A DNA stretch of 40,476 nt from Reclinomonas americana ATCC 50394 (Eukaryota > Jakobida > Jakobea > Jakobida). Positions 10,076 to 22,376 of this stretch are shown here, piece by piece. Positions within the stretch are counted from its first letter, which is position 1. Each line of letters begins with the position of its first letter. The translations under genes and the position numbers were made by a program. The stretch covers positions 1 to 40,476 of the forward strand of contig PS015458.1 in assembly GCA_048213135.1 (NCBI GenBank), written 5' to 3'. The notes below the pieces were generated by a model, which had not been told where the DNA came from, searched no databases, and was given only the letters and a program-made list of their open reading frames with translations.

Positions 10076-13000
10076 TTATTTCGCACTCGGCACCAGCAAG
10101 AAGGAGCTGACGTAGCCGATGCCCTTGACTGCGCACAGCCCCCCCCCAAATTCGTGAGCAGACTCCCTCACATTACAGCTCCACCACCGTCTCTCACCTT
10201 CCACAGTCGACGCCTCCACCTCGAACAGTCCGCGGACGTGTCGATTCACCGACTGCACACATGGACGAGTGAGCGGTCACGAAAAGCAGCGAACTCTCCC
10301 CCTCACACCTGTTTCTTATCTCCCCCACTCACCTCGCTGAGTTGTATCCTGTTCATCGGCGCCGAGCTCTCCATGCGCGACGCCATGTTGACCGAGTCTG
10401 TTGCACGGCACCACCAGTAAGACAACAATTCATTCACCAAAAACAAACAACTGCTGACTTGACGACCACGTCCAACCATAGTACATCCTCACAACACCGG
10501 TCTTGTGGGCAGCGGAAGGTTTTCTTGTTCTTCTTGTTCTTGTTCTTGTTCTTCTTGTTCTTGTTCTTTTTCTATTCTTGTTCTTCTCCTCCTCCTCCTC
10601 CTCCTCCTCCTCCTCCTCCTCCTCCTCCCGTCCTCCTCCTCCTCTTCCTTCTCCTCCTTCTCCTTCTTCTTTCTTCCTCCTTCCTCTTCCGCCTCCTCAT
10701 TCTTCTCCTCCTCCTTCTTCTGCCCCCTCTCTCCCCCTCCCCCCTTCCTCTCTTTCTCACGCACCACCATACATGTCAAACGTGCGAATGAGACCCGCCA
10801 CAATGCCCGACGTCACTGGACCAGTGTTCAGACCCATACGGAAGTCAATCTCCAATTGATGCTGTGCGAGGCGACGATTTCAGCAGCTGGGCACACAACG
10901 CATCTGGTGCATCATGCTCACCTCGCGACACAGCTGCAAAATGGCGTGCCTGGCATCCAACGCAAACTCCACCATGGCCGTCGCATGATCATGTCGCGGA
11001 GCGTACATGCCCGAGACAGCAAGGTATGCCGATCCTGTGCGTCGAGTCTCGATTGAGAAGCGCGCGACACAGACCGTTGCGTACAGACAAAGGAGACTCA
11101 CCAATAGTCTTCACTCGCTCCACAAGGTGCTTGCGCACCAGTGCATCAAACGCACTCATCGCGAGGTGCAACACGTCGACTTTCTCACGCAGACTCACCA
11201 CTTCTGCGCTCAGGATAACAGAAAAAGGAGAGATCAGCAATGGCCGACACAAGCGGCAGCGAAAGCAAGACGAACCACGAGTGGAGGCGCGTCGCACAGA
11301 GACCACCTTGATGAACAAACAGGTGACCTCCTTGTGGAAATCACAGAATGTTGTCTGCTCATCGTCCGCTTGCTGTGCACGACGCAAGTGGTGAGTGTCC
11401 AAGGACAGCAATAGCTCAAAGATCATCACCAGGCACTCACCACATCCAGGATATCCCTTGCGGTGCTCATTGATTTCGCTGTCAGCTGCTCTAGTGCCGC
11501 GGCAGGGAACGACAGTCGAAGAAGCTGTGTTGCAAGGCAGATGAGCACGCAGAGCCGATGAACCACTCTCCTTTATCGATTGTCACACCTGCTGCAGTCG
11601 CTCGTTCGCCTCACGCTGCACATTGACACGCTGCGCCAGCAAGTGCAATTCCGAGACACGAACCAGCAGACTTGATTCTCCCTGGTCAGTGACCAGAATA
11701 CCGCGCACGAGCACACGGACGCTGTCCAACCGACCAACACACAGCTGTCAGCACTTTGTGTACATACACTGCAAAGCTACTATTACATGGAGACGCAACA
11801 GGTGACCATCCTTTCGCTGCACCTCGGCCTCCACTGTCGTCTCAGACATCAGCTCCGACCGCGTCATCGGTCGCAACATGTCCTCGACAGTCAATTGTTG
11901 AGAGCCTGCACTCGTGTCAGACAGGCATCTCCACATAATCTCACGCAACCAGCCAACTCACCGACAACCTCTTCGACCGAATACCCCAACACTCGCGTGA
12001 CCGACATGTTGCACCAGCGAATCCTGTCGTGCTCGTCGACCAACAATATCTGTGTGGGTCATAAATTGTGAGTTGTCCGTGCAGCCACACGAGCTCCACC
12101 CCCCCCCCCCCCTACTCTCTCCACGAAACTACATCGCTGCTCGTCGACAGCATGCCATTCATCCGGTCAATCCTCTCTTCGTAGTCGGCGCGCACCTCGG
12201 CCTCGTTCTTGTCGCTGTGCATGACGGCGCACAGGGAGCGTTGACCGCCAACCGTCACATCCGCCACATGGTACGCAATGGGGATCAGCGTGCCGTCCTT
12301 GCGCAGACCCTGGACCGCGCGGGCACTGAACGCACACAAGGATATGCGTCAAAAAGCAAGTTCCAGAATGCGAAGGGATGAGATGTAAAAAGCTGGAAGA
12401 CACCTTTGCAACCCGCTACGCTCATTGCGCGCCAAGTACGCTTCGACGTAGCTGTGTGAGCGTGTGAGAGAGTGAAGTCAATATACAGTCGCAAGATGCC
12501 TGCCATCATTGGCACGCAACGAGTGGTGGCGCTCCGAGTGCGGTGCCGGCATGAGCTGACGCACATTTCGACCGATCAACTCAGCCACGGTGGGATAGCC
12601 AAACAAGTCCAGCATCGCCTTGTTCACTTGCTGAATGGTGCCTGACGTGTCCGTCACAACCACCGCCTCCGGCATACTCGTCACCATCGACAGTGTCTGA
12701 TACATGGCCATGAGCGATCGGCTCTGAGTGGAACCAAAGACTGCGCGCACTCACCGTATCATGCATGCGACGCGCTTCGGCCTCCGCTGCCAGTGCCGCC
12801 CCACAATCTCGTAGCATGGCAGCGAAAAGAAGACGGCCGTCAACATGAATTTCCATCACAATCAGTCGAATGGGCACATCGTGACCCTGACGATGCTTCG
12901 CCTGTGGCGCGTATGCGGTGAGATACCATGAAAAAGAGAACTTTTCTGACACATCATTGCTTACCACAGTGGTACGCTCCAAGCGGAAAGACGAGCGTGT

Positions 13001-16000
13001 CGTCGAAGTGTTGACCTGCTGCAGCAATCGGCTCATGTAAACGTCGTGCGCAGCGTGAATGTGTGGCGGAATGATGGTCTGCGATTCGTGTCACGGAGAG
13101 TGAGAATTGATGGCATCACCACCAATGAGCCGTTGTGTGCAGTACCTTGACACTTGAGCCGACGATTTCGTCGGACGTGTAACCAAGCATGCGGGTAAAT
13201 GTCTTGTTCACAGACTCAACTGTGAGATCCTCCGTGGCGATAACCATTCCGAAACCTATCGCAGATGTCAGAAACAAAACTGGAGAGAGCACAAAGCGAG
13301 AATGATCAAAAAAACGCAACTTTGTGTCAATTCTTTCAACATGTGCTCGCTCTCGTTCAGCTTCTGATTCAGCGTAATCGACACCAGCAGCGACTCTGAC
13401 GAAGGTGCGCACGTCAGTGATGTGCGCATAAAAAAACAGGAAGTGGTGGTCACTTGGAGCGCAACGAGGAAGCAGTGACTGCTGCAATTCGGGAACCAAG
13501 CTGATGACATCCACAGACAGTCCTGCAATGACTCCACGGAGGAAGCGCAGCTCCAGATCACAAGTGCGAAGCAGTGGTGCAATCAACAGCCAGGATCCGA
13601 GAGCGGCCACCACGAGACCGAGTCCCAGCAGAATCTGACCGCCGACGACGAGTTTTGTCATGTAGTCTTCGTAGGTGCCACTGTATAGCTGCATGTAGCG
13701 AGTCAGAATGTATGGCACTAGATATCGACAAGATAATAACTCACTTCCGCTGACTCATCAAAGAGAGCATGCACAACTGGCTGAGCGGCCAACAGGAACT
13801 CCATTGAATCCATTTCCGCACTCGTCACGGGAGGCCCGCGCTCAGCCACAGCGAGACCGGTGGCAATCATTTTCTCAACCTGTTCACATGCACGATGCGT
13901 GAGATGGTGACAGTGACGGAGTAAAGCACACAGGCGACAAACTTACCAACGACTCAATCGGCGCGCAATCCACATCGACCCGCCACACTGGAGTCACATT
14001 GCCGCCGCGCTCATCAACCCGGCAGCGCGCACCATACAACATCGAGTGCTGCAAGGCATCATCTGTCGACGAGAAGCCGCTGCTGTCGATCACTCCAAGA
14101 ACGGCCCTTGCATCGTTACTTGCCTGATGCGCGGGTGTCAAAACGATGAACGACGATGCNNNNNNNNNNNNNNNNNNNNNNNNNNNNNNNNNNNNNNNNN
14201 NNNNNNNNNNNNNNNNNNNNNNNNNNNNNNNNNNNNNNNNNNNNNNNNNNNNNNNNNNNNNNNNNNNNNNNNNNNNNNNNNNNNNNNNNNNNNNNNNNNN
14301 NNNNNNNNNNNNNNNNNNNNNNNNNNNNNNNNNNNNNNNNNNNNNNNNNNNNNNNNNNNNNNNNNNNNNNNNNNNNNNNNNNNNNNNNNNNNNNNNNNNN
14401 NNNNNNNNNNNNNNNNNNNNNNNNNNNNNNNNNNNNNNNNNNNNNNNNNNNNNNNNNNNNNNCGCGTGCCTCGGTGTTCAAATACATCCAGAACAGAGTG
14501 CGCAACATTTCGGTCACTCTCCGACATGTCGAGATATGTGAGGTACTGCTGCTGCAGCTTGAGACGCATGGCGGCAGCTTCCTTCTTTGGCACAAGCCGA
14601 CACGTCACCAGTCCGTCGCGCAGTCTGCGGCGCACCATGAACAGCGCCGGCACGAAGAGGCAGACGAGGAAACCAACGGCGAAACTGCATGGTAGAAGTC
14701 AAATAGTTAGCAACGTTGCTGAACAGTCGCAACATGCGGAGTAGCAAGCAGAAACGCACCCAGCAGCCACGCCCACATACACCCACAGCAGAGAACTCGC
14801 GTTCGCCGCTTCCTCGATTGTTTGGTCAATCATGTCGTTGCACACTTCCAGCCATGCGCTCCGTGCTCGCAGGCTGTTGCGTCCGGCACTCTCGATGAAT
14901 GCCGGCTGCCGCAAAGCAGGGGTACCCGCTTGCGCAAGAGAACGTGAGGCATACAGCTGCATCGAGAGCCGTATCAGTGTTTGCACAGCGAAGGTGCACT
15001 CATGAAGCAGCAGCGGGTACCGACCGTCAGAGAATCACTGTGATTCACAATCACATCCAGGCTGTGCTTCGGTCGCACCACCATGTTGACCTTGGGCACC
15101 TCGAACTGCGCCTCGAAGACATTCTGCATGGCGGCCTCGCTGTCCAACCAGCTCCAGTCGGAGTGCAGGACTGCAAGGGCATGGTGCGACGTGGTAATGT
15201 TGGTGAGGATGCGATCTCGAAAGACATCGACTCGCGCGCCGAACGAGGACGGCGAGTCCTGCTTGGCGTACTCGTGCATCTGCAGCGCCGAGAGGCTGGC
15301 CAATGTCGCATCGATGCTACACACCGAGAACACAAACGCGGTCAGATAATGCCATATACAGCACATGAGCGCCGACCGTCCACACCTGGCATCGACAACA
15401 ATCTCGAAAATTGTGCGCCTGCCGAGCGTATCTTGCACAGTGGTGATTGTCAGGACGCCGACAAAGATGAGCACAACACAGAGAGCACCAGCGGTAAGCA
15501 GCAGGGCCCAGTTGGCTCGAGTCACTGCCACAATCTGTGAATGGGGGAAAGGGGGAGAAAAAACTGTTGGTCACCAACGAACAATCGCACACACAGTACA
15601 ATGAGTGTGACTGAAACCTTTTCGGCGGCAATGATGCGCCTGACAGTGCTCGAGTTGGAGTATTCACTGGCGGCAAAAGACTTGGAGTGACACGAGGCAC
15701 TGCAACGAACGGTCAGTATAGATTGCATCATGAGAGGCATTCTTTTGACTCACCTGTCTCCGTTGGACGACGCACAGCGACTGCCCGAATCGCTTCCACG
15801 GCCTCGAGCGTCTCGATTGGGAACTATCTCGCAAAGTGCAAATGTTAGCGAGCGCCACACTAATTGGATGTAGATAGACGCAACTCTGAGGGACGATGCG
15901 AACACTCGACTTCATGTTTGCGTGCTGCGCAACGAGAGCGAGTGAGCGACACATCAGCACCAAGTTATAACCCAGGTGACCGACCTTGGAAGCCGTACGC

Positions 16001-18859
16001 TTCTTCAAGCAAGTAGACTTCAATGAAGGCAGGCTGGCATCGTCCTTTGTGACTGGGATGTTGGCCGTGGGTTGACGTGTCACCTTGACCGTGTCCTCTT
16101 CCTCGTCAGGCATCTCCACCGACGACACAGAAGACTGCGACGACTGGTCTGCTCCGCAGTCTGCAACAGCGACATCGCCTTCAGTACGCGCACGAAGACG
16201 CAGCGTGGTGCCTCCTCACCAAAGTCATCGTCGCCGTCGTCATCCTGGATATCGAGCTTTGAATTGAGCTTCCCGAAAGAGCTGCCAACTTGGTCGTCAC
16301 CATGGAGCATTGCGTGCAAGTGCTGCGGAAATGATGAGAGCGTGTGGCGAAAAACGGGAAGACGGGGCGGCGATCATGCAGACCTGCACAGTTTCCAGAA
16401 GAGAGAACTCGCGCTCGGCATCGCTCGCTCGCGATCGATTGGCGCCCTCGGCCTCCACGCTGTCAGCCAGTTCATCCAGAAAACGACCTCGTCTAGCATC
16501 GCCCTTGATGTCGGTCACATACTGCACGCAATGCGCGGTTGAGCAACTCAACATGCTGGGTGCAAAAAGACGCTTGGGCTGACCATCGAGTAGAGCGAGA
16601 TGAGCTTGAAGTCCGTTGGATAGTCCTCCAGAATGGACTTGAATAGCCGGTCCGTGACGTCCTCGCGTTCGTGCAGTGTGAGCAGCAGGGAAAGTAGCTT
16701 GGCATCTGCTCACCATAATTGATGAGGGAGAGAGAGGCATTTCACAGCGAGCTATCAGCACACAGTCGGCCAACCTTGACGATGAGCCGCAGACTCCAGT
16801 TCTCTCCACACGGCGATCGACAGTGAATAGCACTTGCACATCTCCTGATGCAACGCCGCCACGCGCTCCTTGTACAACACCTCGGCATATTTCCGGTCGT
16901 CGCCGGTCGTCAGCCGAGCACCCAGAGACCACACCACCTGCTCCAAGTCGAGGGGCAAGCATTGATTGGCCTCGTGGACGGCTGTCACGTGGGCCACCAG
17001 AGATCGCGTCTGCTCCAATTCCTCTCCGTACTCGCACAGGTAGAGAGCGTGCAGCAGTGGGACCAGGAGGCTTGTCGGTGCATCCGAGGTGGAGAAGCGA
17101 AGGGTGCCTGTGGTGAACAGGGAAGAGCACAGGAATGTGAGGAGAGGGGCAATGGTGAGAAGGGTAGAGTTGTGAAACTGAAGCATCGGTGTGCGGCTAC
17201 GATGAGGAGAGGCAAGACAGACGGAGAGTGGGGAAAGGGAAAGGGAGAGAGAAGAAAGAGGGAAGAGGGAGAACGGAAGAGAGACGAAAGAATGAAGAAA
17301 TGGTGGCGAGGAGGAGAGGAGTGGAGAGGAGGAGAGGGGATAGAGAAGAGAGAGAAGGAGCTTGACAGACGCACAGACACGTATCCGCGAACATGCAGCG
17401 AAAGAGATAGCACGACACAAAGAAGAGACTGCACAGCGCAAGCACTCGAAGAGGGATACTCTTTCACGGCATAGGGAAGACAAAGAGAGAAGAAAAAGAA
17501 CACTGCATCACCAAGGAGCCGACACGCACCGAGCTCAAACAAGTCAATGGCTCGAGCCCACGGTTCAGGAGTTTTGGCTGATGGAAGGCGCGCGGCAATC
17601 TCCACCGCCCACGCACTCGGGAATAGGCGCGTCAAGTCGTCAGAGCCGTCTGCTCGACGACTGCCTCTGTCGCTCGCCGCACTGCTGGATCCACTCTGCG
17701 CAAGCGTGTGTGTGTTCCGTGAGGAGAATGCAGTGCACCCTTGCAGAATAAGATACAAACCATGAACCGCTCAGTCGGCGACGCCACTGTCAGCCGACTG
17801 CTACTCTTGCCAGCCGCCAACGTCGCATCGCCGTCTGCAAAACGATCGATTGCGTCGCCGATTTGCCGCTGTCGCCAGCGATGCAGCAGCCACCCGACGC
17901 ACCAACCCACCAGCAGGCTGCCACCAATCACCGCCAGTGACATCCACCACGCACTTGCCCCGATAACAGACAACGTGCCCGCGGCGACAGCAGCACACAG
18001 CATGGCCACGCACCACGCCACAGAGGCGTGACAGGCCATGGGCACTGAGAAGGGCAGGAAACGCAGTGCTCCGTACAAGAGAAGCGCTCCGGCAGCCGCA
18101 CCAACGCCGGCATGCAGCAGAGGCATCGTGTGCGCGGCATATGTGTGTGTGGCAGCGAGGAGGATGCGCATGATGTTGAGGGTGGCGAAGAAGCGGCCGG
18201 AGAGGATGCCGGCCGACCACAAGCGCGAGGCCGGTCCAAAGGGCATCGAGCTGAGAGGCGGAAGAGGTTGAGAGAGGGAGAGAGAGAGAGAGAGACGAGG
18301 GAGAGAGAGGGAGAGAGAGGGAGAGAGAGGGAGGGAGAGGGAGAGAGAGGGAGAGAGAGAGGAGGAGAGAGAGGAGAGAGAGGAGAGAGGAGGGAGGAAC
18401 GAGAACGAATTGTAGAGACGGGCGTTCTACTGCAGCTGTTGTCAGCACTCTCTCTCTCTCTCTTCCTCTCTCTCCTCTCTCTCTCTCTCTCTTCTCCCTC
18501 TCTCTCTTTCTCTCTCTCCGCTCACCTATTCTTCATATCATCCAGCGATTGTTGCGCCACTCGACCGCGCTCTGTGCGTTTGCCTCGTCGGAACAACATG
18601 ACAAACAACAGACACACACACACAGACACACTTACACACCATCCTGTGTCAACTTCTCAAAGTATTCCACTTGCTATTGAGCGATCGAGAGTGAGCGCAA
18701 GTGTGAGAGAGAGAGAGAGAGTCAGTGAGTGTGCCATAAGAAAAAAAAAGCGAATTGCATGTGCGTGCACACCTTGCGCAAACGATCAATCTCCGCCTCC
18801 TTTTGTGCAAGCACACGCTGCAAAACGCGATTCTCCTCTTCCACAGCAAACATCGACAT
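10076..18859 (-). CDS. TmcB-like TPR / three-PAS / C2-type adenylyl cyclase receptor (multi-exon, gap inside)
   Basis: A single minus-strand gene whose exons join in phase. Start 18859 (MSMFAVEEENRVLQRV), a coiled coil. Next come hydrophobic segments (18240-17860), then a helical repeat region typical of the TmcB/TmcC family (17700-16380; LFKSILEDYPTDFKLISLYS, TDIKGDARRGRFLDELADS). An acidic Ser-rich linker follows. A transmembrane helix (WALLLTAGALCVVLIFVGVL, 15500), a predicted external region and further helices near 14800-14640 and 13640-13560 follow, with an N run at 14160-14462. Three PAS domains follow (about 13270-12750, 12700-12180, 12050-11750; NKTFTRMLGYTSDEIVG, NKAMLDLFGYPTVAELIG, MSVTRVLGYSVEEVVG). 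The C-terminal class III cyclase domain (11340-10076) has KTIGSAYLAVSGM, GLNTGPVTSG, FDMYG and SVNMASRMES, ending TAA at 10076-10078. It lacks both metal-binding Asp. Presumed membrane receptor; ligand unknown. Exact exon ends near the PAS region are approximate. Confidence 0.85.
10425..10530 (+). repeat. Dispersed repeat family A, copy 2
   Basis: Lies in the last large intron of the cyclase gene. It shares aattcattcaccaaaaacaa, cgtccaacca, caccggtctt and aggttttcttgt with the copy at 39081-39205. The CTT/CTC microsatellite starts directly after it. Confidence 0.65.
10515..10755 (+). repeat. CTT/CTC simple repeat in cyclase intron
   Basis: ttcttgttc units pass into (CTC)n of about 15 copies, then imperfect CTC/CTT sequence. 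On the coding strand this is a purine-rich intron part between the exon ending FDMYG and the exon starting DSVNMASRM. Confidence 0.9.
14160..14462. other. Assembly gap, 303 N
   Basis: Run of N within the membrane/sensor part of the cyclase receptor gene. It hides up to 100 codons between the segment ending near EHRGT and the segment starting near ARAVLGV. Confidence 0.99.
18243..18400. repeat. GA-rich repeat in first long intron of the cyclase gene
   Basis: gagagag and gggagagaga units, CT-rich on the coding strand. The intron joins the exon ending DDMKN to the one starting SMPFGPASRL. Confidence 0.85.
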
Positions 18860-19386
18860 TCCCACTCACTCTCACAAACACACACAAACACAAAGGGACA
18901 GACGGGGACAGAGTGAGCACTGTCCCGCACTGTCCACACAAAAAAGTTGGAATGCTTTGAGCTGCTCTGTGTGTGTGCACGGCCTTTCTTGCTGCACTGT
19001 GCGTGTGTGTGTGTGGCGTTCAACCCTTCGCTTGCACACTCAGCGACCATAGTGGACAATGGACAATTCTCGATTGTCCATTTTCGAGACGATCGCAGTG
19101 GGCTCTTCTCTTCGTTTTTTCTCACACACACGCACACGCATGCACATACATACTCTCCCTCGCACTGAGCACGGCGTAACGCATCTTCGCCCGTGATCAA
19201 AGTGGACTGTGCTCGCTCTGTCCATTGTCCACTGTCGAGATGTTCTCTCTTTCCCCTTTTCTCTCTAACACACGCGCATGCACATATACTCTCTCTCGCA
19301 CTGCGCACGGCAAAACGCATTCAACTCTGCCCACTTTCACTGTGATCAAAGTGCTCGCTCTGTCCATTGTCCACTTTCGACAAAAC
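18860..19386. promoter_or_regulatory. Divergent promoter region between cyclase receptor and poly(A) polymerase
   Basis: The 527 bp between two start codons on opposite strands must serve both genes. It contains two tandem copies of a module of about 130 bp (19121-19258 and 19261-19386); the second ends at the poly(A) polymerase ATG. The 14-base motif tgtccattgtccac occurs at 19219 and 19361, and its reverse complement at 19052. A perfect inverted repeat with 10-base arms (aatggacaat, loop tctcg, attgtccatt) lies at 19058-19082. The repeats are seen directly; the regulatory role is inferred from position. Confidence 0.6.
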
Positions 19387-22376
19387 ATGTATGGCGGTGA
19401 GCTCGCCTTCTCTTTACTCTCTGCTTCTCTCTCTCTCTCTTACTCATTTATCCAGAGCCCATTTCGTTGACTGAGCCGACTGCCGCCGACGAGGCGGCCT
19501 CTGCGGAGTTAGATGCGCTTTTGCACGACTTTCAACTGTACGAGTCAGAGGAGGAGTCATTGCTGAGACAGCGAGTTTCGTCTTTCTTTCTCTTTCTCTC
19601 TGTGTGTGTCTGTCTGCTTACACAGAGCATGCACGCAAGGTCATTGGAGATCTGGAGCAATGCGCATGTGAATGGGTGGAGTCATGTGCGCGCGCAAAGG
19701 GTCTCTCTTCCGCAGGTGGCACTGCGCGAATGGTGCCATTTGGATCGTACGCACTGGGTGTGCATGGAAGCGGCTCAGACATTGACGCGTTGCGTGACGA
19801 AAGAGAAAAAAACGGAGGCAAAATCCGTTACGTAATCATCATTCATACGTGCATGCATGCGTGCAGTGTGGTCATTGCGCCGACGTGTGTGACACGTGGC
19901 GACTTCTTCTCGTCGTTTGTGGATGCACTGGCCGCGCGTGCAGATGTCGCAGAGTTGACGGTTTGCCATGCATTTTAAAGATCAAGTCTCATTCTCTCCT
20001 TCCTCTGTGTGTTTGTCTTGAGTGTGTCTCGTACTCTATTTCTTTCCCTGTTTGTGTGGTTCTCTCACTTCTCTCTCCCTGCCGTTTTTCTCCCTGTGTC
20101 TCGTGCTCTCCTTCTGACTGCTCTCTCTCTCTCTGTTGACATGCACGACAGCCTGTTCCCGATGCGTACGTGCCTGTGATCAAGTTCCGCTGTCGAGGAG
20201 TGCCCGTGGATCTGCTCTTTGCGGCGGTGGCATCGGCGCCGCAGCCGGGCGTCGAGTGGGATGTGTTGGATGAGAATCACTTGCGCGGTGTCGATGAGCA
20301 GACGCAGAGATCGTTGAATGGTCCGCGTGTGGCGGCCGAGTTCTTTCGTTTGGTGCCGCGCATCGAGCCGTTTCGTGTCACGTTGCGGGCGGTCAAGTTG
20401 TGGGCGCGCAGTTGCGGGCGTGCGATGCAGCGTTGTGCAAGCGGTTGCCTCTTATTTTTTTCGTTTCTGACAGGGCGTGGCGTGTATTCGAATATTCTTG
20501 GCTTCTTTGGTGGCGTGACGCTGGCGCTGCTCGTCGCGCGGGTGTGTCAGCTGTACCCCAAGGCGCTGCCCAACGTGCTCATTCGCCGGTGAGAGCACGC
20601 AAGCAACTCTATTTCTCACCGCCTCTCCTTGTGCCTACTCATGGCACTCTTTCCCTCTCTTCTCCCTGTTCCCCCTTCTCGCTTCCCCTGTCCCTTCCCC
20701 TTCTCTTCCCCCTCTCTTCCCCTCTCTCCCCCTTCTCTTCCCCCTTCTCTTCCCCTTTCTGCTCCCCTTTCTCTTCCGTTCCCGTCTCCTCCTCTCTCCT
20801 TCCCCTCCTTCCCCACTCTTCCCCCTCTCTCTCCCCCTTCCCCCTGCCTTCCCCCTTCTCCTCCCCCTCTCTTCTCCCTGTTCCCCCTTCTCGCTTCCCC
20901 TTCTCTTCCCCTCTCTTCCCCTCTCTTCCCCTCCTTCCCCTCCTTCCCCCTCCTTCTCTTCCCCCTCCTCTCCCCCTTTCCCCTCTTTCCCCCTCTTTCC
21001 CCCTCGTTCCCCCTCGTTCCCCCTCCTTCCCCCTCGTTCCCCCTCCTTCCCCCTCGTTCCCCTCCTTCCCCTCTTTCCCCTCCTTNNNNNNNNNNNNNNN
21101 NNNNNNNNNNNNNNNNNNNNNNNNNNNNNNNNNNNNNNNNNNNNNNNNNNNNNNNNNNNNNNNNNNNNNNNNNNNNNNNNNNNNNNNNNNNNNNNNNNNN
21201 NNNNNNNNNNNNNNNNNNNNNNNNNNNNNNNNNNNNNNNNNNNNNNNNNNNNNNNNNNNNNNNNNGCCATGAACTCCACCTACAACATTTCGCAAACCAC
21301 GTGGTCGATCATTCGCGAAGAGGTGCGCGCACGCCAAGTGGTGTGGCGTGTCTCACCTCGCTCTCTCACCCCCAAGCGCGCGCGCGGCACAGCTTGTTCG
21401 CGGCGATGAAGTGTGTACTGCCATGGACCGAAAGGAGCGGACGTGGAGTGATTTGTTTGCCGAGTATCCGTTCTTTTCGCGCTTCCGTCGCTACTTGCAG
21501 ATCGAGGTGGCCTCGCGGGAGTCCGCCGATCATGTTCGATGGTTCGTGTGTGCCCGCTCATGTCCAATTAGCGTGCCCTCTCAACGATCCCCTGCACTCG
21601 ACAGGGTTGGCGCGGTGGAGTCCAAGTTGCGCCTGCTGGTGGGTCAGCTGGCGGACAGCGCACCCAGCCTGGTGATCCGACCGTGGCCCAACTCGTATGC
21701 CGTGGCGGCGACTGGCGCCGAGTCGCCGACGCAGCTGCGGACGCACTTTTATTTCGGCCTCGATCTTTCACAGGCGGTGCGGTGTTCTTTTCATTTGTGC
21801 CGGTCGTTCGTCCTCCGACTTATTCATACTGCAAGCAGTCCTCGTCTCGCGTGTTTGATCTCACGTTTGTGACAACCTCGTTTCTGACGGATGTGATTCA
21901 CGGATCGCACATGACACGCACGGCGGCCATGCTTCGACCCTCGATCCGCGCAATTCATCGGTGCCGCCTCCCCTGCCCTTCGATGCCCCTGCACCACACA
22001 CCACTTTCTCCGTGTTGCGTCGTCTGTGTTGACGTTGTGCGTTGCTGTGCAGACGTGAATTGCCCTCGTCGCTGTCGTGCATCAAGCGATCGTCGTCGGC
22101 TCTCGACATGGAGGCAGAGGCAGAGGCGGAGACGGAGAGGGAGAGAAGTGAGGAGACGACGACGACGACGACAGAGGGGATGTCTCGTAGCAACGAGTCG
22201 GAGCCGCCACTCAAGCGCCGCGCGCCAACACTGCCTGCACGCACCGCTTCATCGGCCTCCGGTACCGCTCTCCACACCCGTGCATGTCACGCCCACCTCC
22301 CGTGCGTGTGAGACGACTGATTGTGTTGTTGTTGCTGCTGTGTTGCTGCTGTGCAGTGTCGGCTGCCGCCACCTGA
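19387..22376 (+). CDS. Nuclear poly(A) polymerase (canonical PAP)
   Basis: Adds the poly(A) tail to pre-mRNA 3' ends in the nucleus. Exons that join in phase: 19387-19396, 19456-19574, 19628-19788, 19867-19960, 20152-20410, 20474-20588, then gap-affected sequence to 21322, 21393-21541, 21605-21776, 21836-21960, 22053-22261 and 22357-22376. The start MYGEPISLTEPTAADEA matches the conserved N-terminus. The nucleotidyltransferase signature MVPFGSYALGVHGSGSDIDA carries two catalytic Asp, and the third is in VPVDLLFA. The central domain has FRVTLRAVKLWARRRGVYSN and LGFFGGVTLALLVARVCQLY. The RNA-binding domain includes NSTYNISQTTW and a Ser/Thr/Glu-rich tail with KRR. The first exon is only 10 nt. 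Two introns (19789, 20411) use gttgcg donors. About 70 residues are lost in the N run at 21086-21265. The final 20-nt exon is inferred; reading through would end at 22311 instead. Confidence 0.9.
20620..21265 (+). repeat. CT-rich intron tract plus gap 21086-21265
   Basis: About 460 bases of imperfect ccctctt/ccccttc repeats, becoming regular ccccctcgtt units just before the 180-base N run, inside the poly(A) polymerase gene. Confidence 0.9.

Noticed and set aside
18585-18600. Start of the cyclase receptor at the ATG at 18599 (MLFRRGKRTERG)
   Set aside because: Two upstream exons (coiled coil from 18859, then QVEYFEKLTQD) join in phase to ERGRVAQQSLDD, using the acceptor aaacgcacag inside that stretch; the upstream start is preferred.
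19789-19866. Frameshift in poly(A) polymerase after DIDAL
   Set aside because: Using the gttgcg donor at 19789 instead of gtgacg at 19793 restores the frame (DIDAVVIAPTCV), so no sequence error or pseudogene is needed.
20639-21337. Long Arg/Glu/Gly-rich frames on the minus strand
   Set aside because: Translations of the CT tract in the poly(A) polymerase intron; open in several frames at once, as expected for such repeats.
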